Shown: positions 18,746 through 27,903 of the stretch, piece by piece
Numbering within the stretch: position 1 is the first letter of the stretch
How the letters are laid out: every line of letters starts with the position of its first letter
Origin: JALORV01 sp963754065
GTDB lineage: Bacteria; Pseudomonadota; Gammaproteobacteria; Burkholderiales; Burkholderiaceae_F
Direction of reading: 5' to 3'
DNA: 64,000 bases
NCBI GenBank assembly: GCA_963754065.1
Contig: CAVWFH010000003.1
Location: 54,123 to 118,122, forward strand
Translations under genes and position numbers: made by a program
Notes under the pieces: model-generated
Told to the model about the DNA's origin: nothing
The model's input: only the letters and a program-made list of their open reading frames with translations
Databases searched by the model: none

Positions 18746-19957
18746 ATGAACCCCACCCACCTGAACCAGGCTGTCCGCTTTGCGGTTGCAGCCACGCTCA
18801 CCGCCGTTGTCGCAGGCCACGCCCGCGCAGACGTCGTCACCGACTGGAACATCAAGGCCAACGAGGTCGTCGTCGAGTCCAAGCTCGGCACCCCGCCGGC
18901 CATCCGCGTGCTGGCGCTGGTGCAGACCGCCGTCAGCGACGCCGTTCGCAACAGCACGCCGCAACCGGGCACGCAGCCCGCTTCCGTCGAGGCTGCCATC
19001 GCGGCCGCCAACCGCGCGGTGCTCGCGAAGCTGCTGCCAGGCCAGCAGGCGATGATCGATGCGGCCTACCAGGCAGCCATCACGAGCATTCCTGACGGGG
19101 CCGCCCGGTCGGCCGGCATCGCCGCCGGCGAGCGGGCCGCGGCCAACGTACTCGCCAAGCGCGCCGGTGACGTCATCGCACCGGAGAGCTATCGTCCCCA
19201 CACCACGCCCGGCGCGTACGTGCCGACTGCCGCCGCCGCCGCGCCGCAGTGGTCGCAGCGCACGCCTTGGCTGATGACGAGCGCCGCGCAGTTCCGTGCA
19301 GGCCCGCCGCCGGCACTGACGAGCGACGCCTGGGCGCGCGACTACAACGAAGTCCGCGAACTCGGCGGTCGGTCCAGCACGAAGCGCACGGCCGAGCAGA
19401 CCGAGATCGCCCGCTTCTGGGAATACTCGCTGCCGCCGATCTACTTCGGCGCGATCCGCTCGGTGGCTACACAGCCCGGCCGCGACGTCGCGCGCAACGC
19501 GCGCCTGCTCGCCGCATCGGCACAGGCGCTGGACGACTCGATGATCGCCGTGTTCGACGCCAAGTATCACTACAACTTCTGGCGCCCGGCCACCGCGATC
19601 CGCAACGGTGACACCGACGGGAATGACGCGACCACGCGCGAAGCCGCATGGGCGTCGTTGATCGATGCGCCGATGCACCCCGAGTACCCGAGCGGCCACG
19701 CGATCCTCGCGGCTGCCGTTGGCGCAGTTTTGCAAGCCGACGTCGGTGACGGCGCCATGCCGGTGCTGGCGACGTCGAGCCCGACCGCCAAGGGCGCGAC
19801 GCGCCGCTGGACGAGCATCGATGGCTTCGTGCGTGAAATCGGCGACTCCCGCATCTACGCCGGCATCCACTACCGCGCAGCCATCGACGCCGGCACGTCG
19901 ATGGGCAAGCAGATCGGCACGCTGGCCGCCGGCCGCGTACTGCAGCCGGTCGACTGA
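18746..19957 (+). CDS. Vanadium-dependent haloperoxidase-family protein (PAP2-like)
   Basis: A secreted protein of about 403 residues with a signal peptide ending 'GHARA'. The vanadate/phosphate-binding residues are in 'YNFWRPATAIRNGD', 'HPEYPSGHAILAA' and 'SRIYAGIHYRAAIDAG', i.e. the K/RP, PSGH and SR-x5-H motifs of bacterial vanadium haloperoxidases and PAP2 phosphatases. It may use peroxide to oxidise halides, or act as a phosphatase; sequence reading cannot decide. The start at 18746 is preferred because AAGGA lies at the right spacing; an ATG at 18713 overlapping the upstream stop is the alternative. Confidence 0.85.
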   Translation: MNPTHLNQAVRFAVAATLTAVVAGHARADVVTDWNIKANEVVVESKLGTPPAIRVLALVQTAVSDAVRNSTPQPGTQPASVEAAIAAANRAVLAKLLPGQQAMIDAAYQAAITSIPDGAARSAGIAAGERAAANVLAKRAGDVIAPESYRPHTTPGAYVPTAAAAAPQWSQRTPWLMTSAAQFRAGPPPALTSDAWARDYNEVRELGGRSSTKRTAEQTEIARFWEYSLPPIYFGAIRSVATQPGRDVARNARLLAASAQALDDSMIAVFDAKYHYNFWRPATAIRNGDTDGNDATTREAAWASLIDAPMHPEYPSGHAILAAAVGAVLQADVGDGAMPVLATSSPTAKGATRRWTSIDGFVREIGDSRIYAGIHYRAAIDAGTSMGKQIGTLAAGRVLQPVD

Positions 19958-19975
19958 AACGGGTCGACCGAACCC

Positions 19976-20006
19976 GGCTGTGCGCGGACCTGTGCCGCGC
20001 ACAGCC
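19976..20006 (+). terminator. Strong intercistronic hairpin
   Basis: A perfect 12-bp stem (19976-19987 with 19995-20006, loop of 7) sits between the haloperoxidase and the hydrolase gene, 19 bases after the haloperoxidase stop. No T-run follows, so it may be a partial terminator or an mRNA-stabilising element that lowers expression of the hydrolase relative to upstream genes. Confidence 0.5.
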
Positions 20007-20030
20007 ATCACTCTGGCAAGCGAGATAAGC

Positions 20031-20879
20031 ATGAAACCGTTCGAATTCAAGACAGGCGAAAGGGCAGGGCGACAAACCGTCGTGCTGCTGCACTCCAGTG
20101 CGAGTTCGTCGCGCCAGTGGACTGCATTGCTCGAACTGCTGAGCCCGCGCTTCGATGTTCGCACCGTCGACTTCCATGGCCACGGGACGCAACCGGCGTG
20201 GCGCGGCGAGCGACAGCTGATGCTGGCCGACGAAGCGGCACTGATCGAACCGATCCTGCGCGAAGCAGGCCCTGTTCATCTCATCGGGCATTCGTACGGC
20301 GGCGCGGTCGCGGCAAAGGTTGCCGCGATGCTTCCGCATGCCGTGCACAGCCTCGTCGTCTACGAACCGGTGCTGTTTCGCGCGCTTTTCGACGACGCTC
20401 CGCATGCCGCGGCCGCGCGGGAGGTCTCCGTGATGTCGGCGTCGCTTGGACGGGATCTGGATGCCGGTGACGACCTCGCTGCCGCGCAGACCTTCGTCAG
20501 CTACTGGGCCGGACGCGGTGCCTGGGGGCACATGTCGGCCGATCGGCGCAACGCCGTTGCGGTGCGCATGCGTGCCGTGCAACCCCAGTTCGATGCGCTG
20601 GTGCGCGACGACTTTGCGTTCGACCGCCTGCCTGACTGTCCGACGCTGTTCCTGACAGGTGCAGCCACCGTCGCGTCAACGCGACGCATCGGTGAAATCG
20701 CGCGGCGCCGCCGACCGCAGGCGCGCCATCGGGTGCTCGATGGCATGGGTCACATGGGTCCGATCACGCACGCCTCGGCAGTCAACCGGTGCCTGGAGCA
20801 GTTCCTGCGCGAGTGCGAGGCGCCGCGTGCGACGCGGGCGCTTCAGCCGTGGTCGGAGCTGATTTCCGCGCCGGCTTGA
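20031..20879 (+). CDS. Alpha/beta hydrolase
   Basis: A hydrolase of 282 residues: 'VVLLHSSASSSRQW' (oxyanion region), 'VDFHGHGTQPAW', nucleophile elbow 'LIGHSYGGAVAA' with Ser as nucleophile, and a late 'LDGMGHMGPIT' that supplies the catalytic His. It is likely an esterase or C-C hydrolase; the substrate is unknown. It follows the haloperoxidase by 73 bases across a strong hairpin and faces the VOC gene of the aromatic operon. No signal peptide, so it is cytoplasmic. Confidence 0.85.
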   Translation: MKPFEFKTGERAGRQTVVLLHSSASSSRQWTALLELLSPRFDVRTVDFHGHGTQPAWRGERQLMLADEAALIEPILREAGPVHLIGHSYGGAVAAKVAAMLPHAVHSLVVYEPVLFRALFDDAPHAAAAREVSVMSASLGRDLDAGDDLAAAQTFVSYWAGRGAWGHMSADRRNAVAVRMRAVQPQFDALVRDDFAFDRLPDCPTLFLTGAATVASTRRIGEIARRRRPQARHRVLDGMGHMGPITHASAVNRCLEQFLRECEAPRATRALQPWSELISAPA

Positions 20880-20941
20880 ACGACGACCGCCACGGACTGC
20901 GCTGACCGGCGGAACAGCTCGTCGTGCACGGTGCGTCGCGG

Positions 20942-21481
20942 TCAGTGCTTGAACTCGCGCTCGTGCAGGAAGGCGGCGTGCTTGGGTGCGCGTTTGGTCT
21001 TTGACCATTCCTCGAGCATGTCCCACTTGACCGCGTCGAGCTTGCGCAGCGTCTCCGCCTCGTTCGGGTCGGGGCAGGCCAGTTCGACGCGATGGCCATT
21101 CGGGTCGAAGAAGTAGATCGAGTGGAACGCGCCGTGGTCCGTCACGCCCAGCACCTCGACGCCATTTTCCTCCAGGTGCTTGCGATACTCGAGCAGCGTG
21201 TCACGGTCCTTGACCTTGAATGCGATGTGCTGCACCCACTCGGGTGTGTTCGGGTCACGCCCCATCGGCGGCTTGGTCGGCAGTTCGAAGAATGCGAGCA
21301 CGTTGCCGGCGCCGGCGTCCATGAAGACATGCATGTACGGGTCGGGCTCCTTGGTCGACGGCACCTGGTCTTCGGCGATCGCCAGCACGAAGTCCATTTT
21401 CAGCATCTTCTGGTACCAGAGCACGGTTTCCTTGGCGTCGCGACATCGATAGGCGACGTGGTGGATGCGATCGATCTTCAT
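20942..21481 (-). CDS. VOC-family (glyoxalase/dioxygenase-like) protein
   Basis: A metal-binding VOC-fold protein of 179 residues. It begins 'IDRIHHVAYRCRDAKETVLWY' (first metal His), with 'VQHIAFKVKDRD' in the second module and 'SIYFFDPNGHRVELACP' carrying the Glu ligand. It is the last gene of the hpd-phhB-phhA-SDR run and is the right type to be a dioxygenase, lyase or glyoxalase acting on an aromatic ring product or glyoxal. The exact reaction is not known. Confidence 0.85.
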   Translation of the reverse strand: MKIDRIHHVAYRCRDAKETVLWYQKMLKMDFVLAIAEDQVPSTKEPDPYMHVFMDAGAGNVLAFFELPTKPPMGRDPNTPEWVQHIAFKVKDRDTLLEYRKHLEENGVEVLGVTDHGAFHSIYFFDPNGHRVELACPDPNEAETLRKLDAVKWDMLEEWSKTKRAPKHAAFLHEREFKH

Positions 21482-21500
21482 GGTGTCTCCTTGACTCGTT

Positions 21501-22205
21501 TCAGCTCAGTCCGGTGACCGGAATCAGTGCGCCATGGATCGCGCGCGCATCGTCGCTGCACAGGAAGCCAATCACGGCTGCCAGCGCCTCGGGCGCGACC
21601 CAGCGCGCCGGATCGGCGTCGGGCATGGCCGTGCGATTGGCCGGCGTGTCGATGATGCTCGGCAGGACGGCGTTGACGTTGATGCCATCCTCGCGCAGCT
21701 CGGCCGACATCGACTCGGTCAGCCGCATCAGCGCACTCTTGCTGGCGATATAGGCGCCCATTTTCGCCGCGCCGCGCAGCGCCGACATGGCGCCAACATT
21801 GACGATATGGCCGTGCCGCACGCGGCGCATGACGGGCACGACGGCCGCGGCAGAGTGCAGCATCGTGTTGACGTTCAGGTCGAGCATGCGCTGCCAGGTC
21901 GACGCGGCGGATTCATGCACCGACTCGCCCATCGTGAAGCCGCCGGCCAGGTGCACCGCGGCCGCAATGCCGCCGAAGCGACTCACCGCCTGGTCGACCG
22001 CTTGCGCGACGGCGCTCGCATCGAGCAGGTTGGTCGCCAGCGGCAGCGCCGTTGCGCCCGGTACGCTGGCCACGAGTGCCGCGAGCGCGTCACCGTCGCG
22101 GTCGAGCAGGGCGAGCCTGGCTCCGCGCGCGGCGAAATGCCCGACCACCGCACGGCCCAGCGCGCCCGCTGCGCCGGTGATCAGCACGCACCCTTCAGAA
22201 GGCAT
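21501..22205 (-). CDS. Short-chain dehydrogenase/reductase
   Basis: A classical SDR of 234 residues. The cofactor motif 'ITGAAGALGRAVVGHFA', the structural 'VHLAGGF' and the active site 'YIASKSALMRLTESMSAEL' with Tyr and Lys are intact, and the C-terminus is 'IHGALIPVTGLS'. It starts at 22205, overlapping the phhA stop by 11 bases, so it is translated together with phhA. It may reduce or oxidise an aromatic-catabolism intermediate or help pterin recycling (a dihydropteridine-reductase-like role); both are inference. Confidence 0.88.
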   Translation of the reverse strand: MPSEGCVLITGAAGALGRAVVGHFAARGARLALLDRDGDALAALVASVPGATALPLATNLLDASAVAQAVDQAVSRFGGIAAAVHLAGGFTMGESVHESAASTWQRMLDLNVNTMLHSAAAVVPVMRRVRHGHIVNVGAMSALRGAAKMGAYIASKSALMRLTESMSAELREDGINVNAVLPSIIDTPANRTAMPDADPARWVAPEALAAVIGFLCSDDARAIHGALIPVTGLS

Positions 22206-23091
22206 GCTGGGCTCCCGCGCGGCGTGCCGTGTGATAGCGGCCGCTGCCACGCGTGATGACGCGATCGGCGGGCAGCACTTGCCCCGGTTCGACCTCGTCG
22301 GTGCGCTGCACGCGCTCGTAGACCGGGGCGAAGTCGATGTGCGCGAGCTCGAGCAGATCGTCGAGCCGCTCCAGCACGAAGTAGCACTCCTGGAAGTCGT
22401 CGATGCGGTAGCGCGTGCGCATCACGCGCTCCAGATCGAAGCCGATGCGGTGCGGCGAATCGTCCTCCAGAGAGAACACGCTCTCGGTGCGCGAGCTGGC
22501 GATGCCGGAGCCGTAGATGCGCAGGCCATCGGACTGTCTGACCAGCCCGAACTCCACCGTGTACCAGTACACGCGCGCCAGCAGCGGCAACGTGCCCAGT
22601 CGCTGCGCGCGCAGACCACCTTCGCCATAGGCCTGGATGAAATCCGCGATCACCGGGTTCATCAGCATCGGCGCATGGCCAAACACGTCGTGGAAGACGT
22701 CGGGCTCTTCGAGGTAATCGAGCTGGTCGGCGCGGCGAATGAACTGTCCGGAAGGAAAGCGCCGGTGCGCGAGATGCTCGAAGAAGACCTCGTCGGGCAC
22801 CAGGCCCGGCACGGCGACGATCTGCCATCCTGTGTGGCGCTTCAGCACCTCGCTCAGCTGCGCGAAGTCCGGGATGCGATCGGACGCGATCGGCAGCGCC
22901 TGCATGCCGGCGACGAACTCGCTGCAGGCGCGCCCGCGCAGCAGTGCCGTCTGCCGCTCGTACAGCACTTTCCACACGGCGTGCTCGTCCGCGGTGTAAT
23001 CGGCCCAGCGCTGCGGGACAGTCCAGTCGGCGCTGTGCGGGCGTCCGGCCACGCCGGCCGCCAGCCCGTGCTTCTCGGTCGCGGCGTTCAT
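22195..23091 (-). CDS. phhA: Phenylalanine 4-monooxygenase
   Basis: A non-haem iron, tetrahydropterin-dependent enzyme of 298 residues converting phenylalanine to tyrosine. The iron-binding stretch 'EPDVFHDVFGHAPMLMNPV' carries the two His ligands, and 'VYWYTVEFGLV' includes the Glu ligand. 'GSGIASSRTESVFSL' is typical of bacterial PhhA. The start at 23091 overlaps the phhB stop in a TGATG arrangement. Its products feed hpd, which is upstream in the same operon. Very secure. Confidence 0.96.
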   Translation of the reverse strand: MNAATEKHGLAAGVAGRPHSADWTVPQRWADYTADEHAVWKVLYERQTALLRGRACSEFVAGMQALPIASDRIPDFAQLSEVLKRHTGWQIVAVPGLVPDEVFFEHLAHRRFPSGQFIRRADQLDYLEEPDVFHDVFGHAPMLMNPVIADFIQAYGEGGLRAQRLGTLPLLARVYWYTVEFGLVRQSDGLRIYGSGIASSRTESVFSLEDDSPHRIGFDLERVMRTRYRIDDFQECYFVLERLDDLLELAHIDFAPVYERVQRTDEVEPGQVLPADRVITRGSGRYHTARRAGAQHAF

Positions 23092-23393
23092 CACGCGGCT
23101 CCGGCCGCGGCGTCGGCCACCGCGGCCAACGCGAAGTCGCGCTCGGTCAGGCCGCCGGCATCGTGCGTCGTCAGGCGCATGTCGACGCGGTTGTAGACGT
23201 TGCTCCACTCCGGGTGATGGTCGGCGCGCTCGGCTGCGAGCGCCACCTGCGTCATGAACGCAAAGGCCTGCTGGAAGTCGGCGAACTTGAACTTCCGCGT
23301 GATCGCCAACCCGTCGTCACTCAGCGTCCAGCCGGGCAAGGTCGCCAGACGCTCGCGCACCTGCTCCGTGTCGAGCCGAGGGAGCCTAGGCAT
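23091..23393 (-). CDS. phhB: Pterin-4a-carbinolamine dehydratase
   Basis: A 100-residue enzyme that regenerates the quinonoid pterin cofactor after phenylalanine hydroxylation. The core '[DHH]PEW' motif is seen in 'ERADHHPEWSNVYNRVD', following 'FQQAFAFMTQVALAAE', and the C-terminal 'LTTHDAGGLTERDFALA' is typical. It overlaps both neighbours (8 bases with hpd, one with phhA), so the three are translationally coupled. The final Ala-rich tail is normal for the family. Confidence 0.95.
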   Translation of the reverse strand: MPRLPRLDTEQVRERLATLPGWTLSDDGLAITRKFKFADFQQAFAFMTQVALAAERADHHPEWSNVYNRVDMRLTTHDAGGLTERDFALAAVADAAAGAA

Positions 23394-24480
23394 CGACTGT
23401 CAGCGCGCCACGGCGGATCTGGTCGCGCTCCAGGCTCTCGAACAGTGCCTTGAAGTTGCCTTCGCCGAAACCGTCATCGCGCTTTCTCTGGATGAACTCG
23501 AAAAACACCGGACCGAGCAGCGTCTCGGAGAATATCTGCAGCAGCAGCTTCTTCTCGCCCCCTTCGGTAGAGCCGTCGAGCAGGATGCCGCGCGCCTTCA
23601 GCTGCGCTACCGGCTCGCCGTGACCCGGCAGGCGCTCTTCCAGCATCTCGTAGTAGATGTCGTTCGGCGCGCTCATCAGCGGCACGCCGGCCATTTGCAG
23701 CGAATCGACGCTGGCCATGAGGTCATCGGTCAGCAGCGCAATGTGCTGGATGCCCTCGCCGTTGAACTTCATCAGGAACTCTTCGATCTGCCCGGTGCCG
23801 CCCTTGCCCGATTCCTCGTTCAGCGGAATGCGGATCTTGCCGTCCGGCGCGGTCATCGCGCGACTGGTGAGCCCGGTGTACTCGCCCTTGATGTCGAAGT
23901 AGCGGATCTCGCGGAAGTTGAAGATGCGCTCGTAGAAGCTGCCCCAGAACGCCATGCGCCCACGGTACACGTTGTGCGTCATGTGATCGATGATGCTGAA
24001 GCCGTGGCCCTTCGGATGGCGATCCAGGTTTGATTGAAACTCGGGCAGGAACTCGAAGTCGATGTCGTAGATGCTCTTGCCGTCTTCAAAGCGGTCGATC
24101 AGGTATAGCGCCGCGCCGCCGATACCGCGGATCGCCGGCAGCCGTAGCTCCATCGGCCCGGTCGGCACTTCGATCGGCTGCGCGCCGAGCTCGAGCGCAC
24201 GCGCGTACGCCTTGTGCGAGTCGCGCACGCGGAACGCGAGCGCGCAGGCACTCGGCCCGTGCTCGGCCGCGAAGTAGCCGGCCAGGCTGCGCGGCTCCCG
24301 GTTGACGATGAAGTTGATGTCGCCCTGCCGGTACAGCACCACGTCCTTGCTGCGGTGGCGCGCAACCAGGCTGAAGCCAAGCTTCTCGAACAGCGGCTCC
24401 ATCACGTTTGGCGTGGGCGAGGCGAATTCGACGAACTCGAATCCCATCAAGCCCATGGGGTTGTCGAAGAGGTCTGCCAT
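23386..24480 (-). CDS. hpd: 4-hydroxyphenylpyruvate dioxygenase
   Basis: An Fe(II) dioxygenase of 364 residues forming homogentisate from 4-hydroxyphenylpyruvate, the tyrosine degradation step. Metal ligands are visible in 'IDHMTHNVYRG' (His), 'GEGIQHIALLTDD' (His) and 'LGPVFFEFIQRK' (Glu). 'NEESGKGGTGQIEEFL' and 'GFGEGNFKALFESLERDQ' are family hallmarks. It is first in the operon hpd-phhB-phhA-SDR-VOC, which covers Phe to Tyr to homogentisate (an aminotransferase and homogentisate dioxygenase are not in the window). Confidence 0.96.
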   Translation of the reverse strand: MADLFDNPMGLMGFEFVEFASPTPNVMEPLFEKLGFSLVARHRSKDVVLYRQGDINFIVNREPRSLAGYFAAEHGPSACALAFRVRDSHKAYARALELGAQPIEVPTGPMELRLPAIRGIGGAALYLIDRFEDGKSIYDIDFEFLPEFQSNLDRHPKGHGFSIIDHMTHNVYRGRMAFWGSFYERIFNFREIRYFDIKGEYTGLTSRAMTAPDGKIRIPLNEESGKGGTGQIEEFLMKFNGEGIQHIALLTDDLMASVDSLQMAGVPLMSAPNDIYYEMLEERLPGHGEPVAQLKARGILLDGSTEGGEKKLLLQIFSETLLGPVFFEFIQRKRDDGFGEGNFKALFESLERDQIRRGALTVDA

Positions 24481-24602
24481 GTGGACTCCTGCTCCCTATC
24501 CAGTGTTTTGCCGCGCGGCCCTTCAGGCGTGACCCGCTACGGCGCATCGCGACACTATGCCGCAACGGCGGACCGTGCGCAGGTCGCGTAACCGAGGTCG
24601 AT

Positions 24603-25049
24603 CTAGCTTGCCGTCGTGGTGACCGCTCGCTGTTCGGCTTTCCACGCCGACAGCGTCCAGAGAAAGCTGCCGAAGTCCTGGATGGCGAACAGCAGCGCCA
24701 GCGGACCCGGAATGATGCCAAGGAACCAGAGCACCGCCATGATCGGCGGCACCAGCGGGCGGTCGAGCAGCGAGGCGAACACGAAACCTTCGGCATTGAG
24801 TCGCCCGCTGACGACATACAGCATGCCGATCCCGCCGACCAGGAGCGCCACGAGCCGCAGGTAGTTGGCACCCTGCGGTTCGAGCGCCGGCAGATGCAGC
24901 AGGGCGGCTGCGAAGTGCGGTGCGACCATTAGAACGGCGCCTTCGGCCAGAATCAGCCAGCCGAAGGCCTCGACGGTCTTGGCGGCACGTGTACGAGCGG
25001 GTGGGTTCAGGAGTCGGGCGAACAGTTCGGCAAGCGGCGGATTCGGCAT
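24603..25049 (-). CDS. Small four-helix membrane protein, unrecognised
   Basis: A 148-residue membrane protein with about four hydrophobic helices ('GWLILAEGAVLMVAPHFAAAL', 'LVALLVGGIGMLYVVSG', 'PPIMAVLWFLGIIPGPLALL', 'IQDFGSFLWTLSAW' toward the C-terminus). No family is recognised with confidence. It lies upstream of hpd on the same strand, with a 122-base gap, so it may or may not share a transcript. The ATG at 25049 is chosen because the first hydrophobic segment follows after a short polar lead. Confidence 0.6.
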   Translation of the reverse strand: MPNPPLAELFARLLNPPARTRAAKTVEAFGWLILAEGAVLMVAPHFAAALLHLPALEPQGANYLRLVALLVGGIGMLYVVSGRLNAEGFVFASLLDRPLVPPIMAVLWFLGIIPGPLALLFAIQDFGSFLWTLSAWKAEQRAVTTTAS

Positions 25050-25272
25050 GGCGGCTCCGGCAGTGAAAAGGGGGCGTCCCGTGGGCAAGCGTCAACGCAA
25101 AGTGCGTGCAACGCAAGCGCCGCGCGTACCGGCGAAGGCGGGTGTGCCTGCCGGGGCCGGGGGCTGCGCCTGGCCCAGGTTGCTGCAGGTGGTCGCCGCG
25201 CCCACCCGGGTGAAGTGAAGCAACGGCGTGCTGTCGCGCGCTCCCGTGGAATCGTCCCGAAGGACCGTGGCG

Positions 25273-27603
25273 TCACCGGTTCTCGAGCCGGCTGTAGTCG
25301 AAGATCCCCGCCTCGGCCGGCGCCCACGCGGCGTAAGCGTCGATCAGTTCGTCGCTGGTGGCCCAGAAGCGCGGGTTCGTGCGGCGGATGGCATAACGGT
25401 CGGCGAGCCTGCGGTAATCGGCTTCCGACGCCATCGATCCGATGGCATTCGCAAGCGCGGGCAGGTCCGCTGCCTTGACGCTGAAAATCGCGTTCGGATA
25501 CGCGCCGAGGAAGCCCGGTACAACGGTCAGCGTGTTCTCCGCTGGCAACAGTTGCTCCTTGAACAGGTGCGCGACGTTCTTGTGCGCGGTGTTGCGCAGG
25601 ACACTGACGTACTGGGGCGGGGCGGACGGCATCTCGACGCGCAGGAACACCACCTCGGGCAGCCACGCAAGGCTCGCGCCCCGCACGTTCGACAAGGCCT
25701 GCAAATCGCGCCGCAACGAGGAATCCGCTACCGATGAAAGTTCGAATCGCTTAGCCGCCACGGGCGCGACCCGCGCACTCAGCAATTCGTACAGTTCGCG
25801 TTGTGGATCGCTGGTCTTGTAATTGATGCCGCTGGGCCGGTTGAAGCGCGCATAGCTGCCGTAGACGTAGTCGGTCACCTCCTTGGGCGCGTCGCGATAC
25901 CAGTACTCGGCCGTCGAGCGCCGAGCTTTCTCCGGCAGCAGCACGAGGAAGTTGAACTCGCCTTCCATGCGCAGGAAGTCCATGTACAGGCGGCTGTTCA
26001 GCTGGTGTCCTGCATTGCCGTAGACGTCGTAACCCGCCACCAGCAGGTAGTAGATCCGCTCGAACAGCGGATAGCCGATGATCCACGCCGTCTTCGGCTG
26101 TTCGCCGACCAGCCCCTTGACCACCGTCGCACTGTCGAAGTGGCGGAATACGGTCAATGCTGCATTCGGATTGCGGCCATCGCCGCTCCAGACCATCGAG
26201 AGATCATCGCGCTCCATGGTGTGGCTTTCGAGCCACTCGCTCTTCGCCCGCAGGAAGCTTGCTTCGCGCTTGGAGAATTCAAGCCATGGGATAAGCGCGA
26301 GCGAGTTGCTGCCCCATTCGGCGGGCAGGCGCAAATTGGTGCTTTCGCGCGCGAGTAGTTCAGCGACCATTGCATCGTCGCCGGCCTCCGGATCGACGAA
26401 GAACACCCAGAATCGGTCTTCAATGACGTCGAGCGCGAGCTGGCCTCGGCACACCGGCCCCTTGATGAAATTCATCACGAAGAATTCCGCCTCGTCCAGC
26501 AGGAAGCGATAACGGCCGTCGAGCGGCAGCTCACGGAATGCCACGAACGGATTGGTCGCGACCTCGACCGAGTATCCGGGCAACGCGGTGACCGTGACCG
26601 AGGGCGCGAGAAACCAGCCGCGGTACTTCGTCATGCGCGTCGCGCTCAGCACATACGGCATGTGCGTCTTGGCGACGATCGTCTCTCGTTCAGGCACCAG
26701 CCGGTAGTAGACGCGCGCGACGCCCGGATCGTCGTAAGGACGGCGCGACGCGATCAGCGCCGCTGGCTGGCCCGGCGGGGTCGCCGAACGAACGAGGCGC
26801 ATAGGCCTCCGCGGCTCGGTTTCGAAGTACAGCGTGCCGAGGTAGAGGTGTTCATACAGGTAGCGGCTCATCAGCCGCTCCTTGTTCGAGTCCCCGTTGA
26901 GGAAGGCTTCCCAGACGCGGACCTGCTCCTGCACGGCAGGTGACAGCGGCAGGTCGCCCTCGTACGGCGCGCCGGCCGCGAGCCAGCGCTGGATCGTCGC
27001 GAGCTCACGCTCGTCGAGCCCGGGCAGCCCGTACGGCATGCCGGCCAGCGGCTGATTGGCCGCGTAGTTCTCGTACTCGTCGATGCGCGGGCAGGTCGCC
27101 TCGCGATCGAGCGAGAAGTCAAACGCCTTGGACAGGATCGGCGTCGTCGGCAGCGGGTGATCGCGCTTGAGGGCGAGGCTGCGATACAGCACGCTCGCCG
27201 CGAGGTTGTTCTCGGGCGTGGCAGTACGGTTGTTCAGCACCGGCGAGAAGCCGCGCTCCCACCACTGTGACGGCAGTTGCGCGTCGAGGAACAGGCGCGA
27301 GGTCGGCGCTTCGAGCAGGCGGGTCGCGTCGTAGACCGGAGCCTTGCTGGTGCCGCGCGCGACGCCTTGCCACGCAGTGAGCTTGAGCTGGCACGGCCCG
27401 TCGTAGCACGCGTGGCAGACCACGCAGCGCCGCTCGAGGATCGGCTGCACGTCCTGCCGGAACGACACGCCCGGACCGGGCTTGGCCGGGACGTCGTAGC
27501 GCGTGGGGTCCGGCGTGCCATGGCGCTTGTCGAACTCGTGCAGCGCAAGGCTCGCGCACCCGGTGACGGCGAGTGCGGTGATGACGGCGGCAGTCAGTCG
27601 CAT
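25273..27603 (-). CDS. cti: Fatty acid cis/trans isomerase
   Basis: A periplasmic haem protein of 776 residues that converts cis to trans unsaturated fatty acids of membrane lipids in response to solvent or heat stress. After a leader with 'VTGCASLAL', a haem motif is seen in 'RRCVVCHACYDGPCQLKL', with further characteristic stretches 'PLAGMPYGLPGLDERELAT' and 'VAKTHMPYVLSATRM'. Length and motif order match Cti. Such enzymes help bacteria meet membrane stress. It is the only gene of its operon. Confidence 0.9.
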   Translation of the reverse strand: MRLTAAVITALAVTGCASLALHEFDKRHGTPDPTRYDVPAKPGPGVSFRQDVQPILERRCVVCHACYDGPCQLKLTAWQGVARGTSKAPVYDATRLLEAPTSRLFLDAQLPSQWWERGFSPVLNNRTATPENNLAASVLYRSLALKRDHPLPTTPILSKAFDFSLDREATCPRIDEYENYAANQPLAGMPYGLPGLDERELATIQRWLAAGAPYEGDLPLSPAVQEQVRVWEAFLNGDSNKERLMSRYLYEHLYLGTLYFETEPRRPMRLVRSATPPGQPAALIASRRPYDDPGVARVYYRLVPERETIVAKTHMPYVLSATRMTKYRGWFLAPSVTVTALPGYSVEVATNPFVAFRELPLDGRYRFLLDEAEFFVMNFIKGPVCRGQLALDVIEDRFWVFFVDPEAGDDAMVAELLARESTNLRLPAEWGSNSLALIPWLEFSKREASFLRAKSEWLESHTMERDDLSMVWSGDGRNPNAALTVFRHFDSATVVKGLVGEQPKTAWIIGYPLFERIYYLLVAGYDVYGNAGHQLNSRLYMDFLRMEGEFNFLVLLPEKARRSTAEYWYRDAPKEVTDYVYGSYARFNRPSGINYKTSDPQRELYELLSARVAPVAAKRFELSSVADSSLRRDLQALSNVRGASLAWLPEVVFLRVEMPSAPPQYVSVLRNTAHKNVAHLFKEQLLPAENTLTVVPGFLGAYPNAIFSVKAADLPALANAIGSMASEADYRRLADRYAIRRTNPRFWATSDELIDAYAAWAPAEAGIFDYSRLENR

Positions 27604-27903
27604 GGAGTTCCTGGTGGTGCGCTCGACGGGTTGTCGCGCCGCGATGGTAGGACATCGCGCCGGCGCGCGTCAGTTCAGGGCCGGCTCCGGGTACGGACGC
27701 GCACCGTAAGGATTGCCGACACTCCTGCGACATGGTTGCGCCTTCGCGTGACGCCCGAGTGCGTGACCAACTCTCCGCGGCACTCCGACGATTGGTATCT
27801 TCCTGCGCTGCGGCGGTGTTCCCACGCCGCTTTCGCATTTGCTGTTGTGCATCCGACTCACGGGGGTCCGGCTACGACCCCCAGCCCACTCGAGGAGCGG
27901 AAC
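27604..27903. other. Divergent intergenic region with leader hairpin
   Basis: No gene is supported. It should contain the promoters of cti (left) and of the unknown 624-residue protein (right). A perfect 7-bp hairpin (27862-27868 with 27876-27882) lies 21 bases before the right-hand ATG, between the likely promoter and the GAGGAGCGG ribosome site, and could affect translation. Confidence 0.4.
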
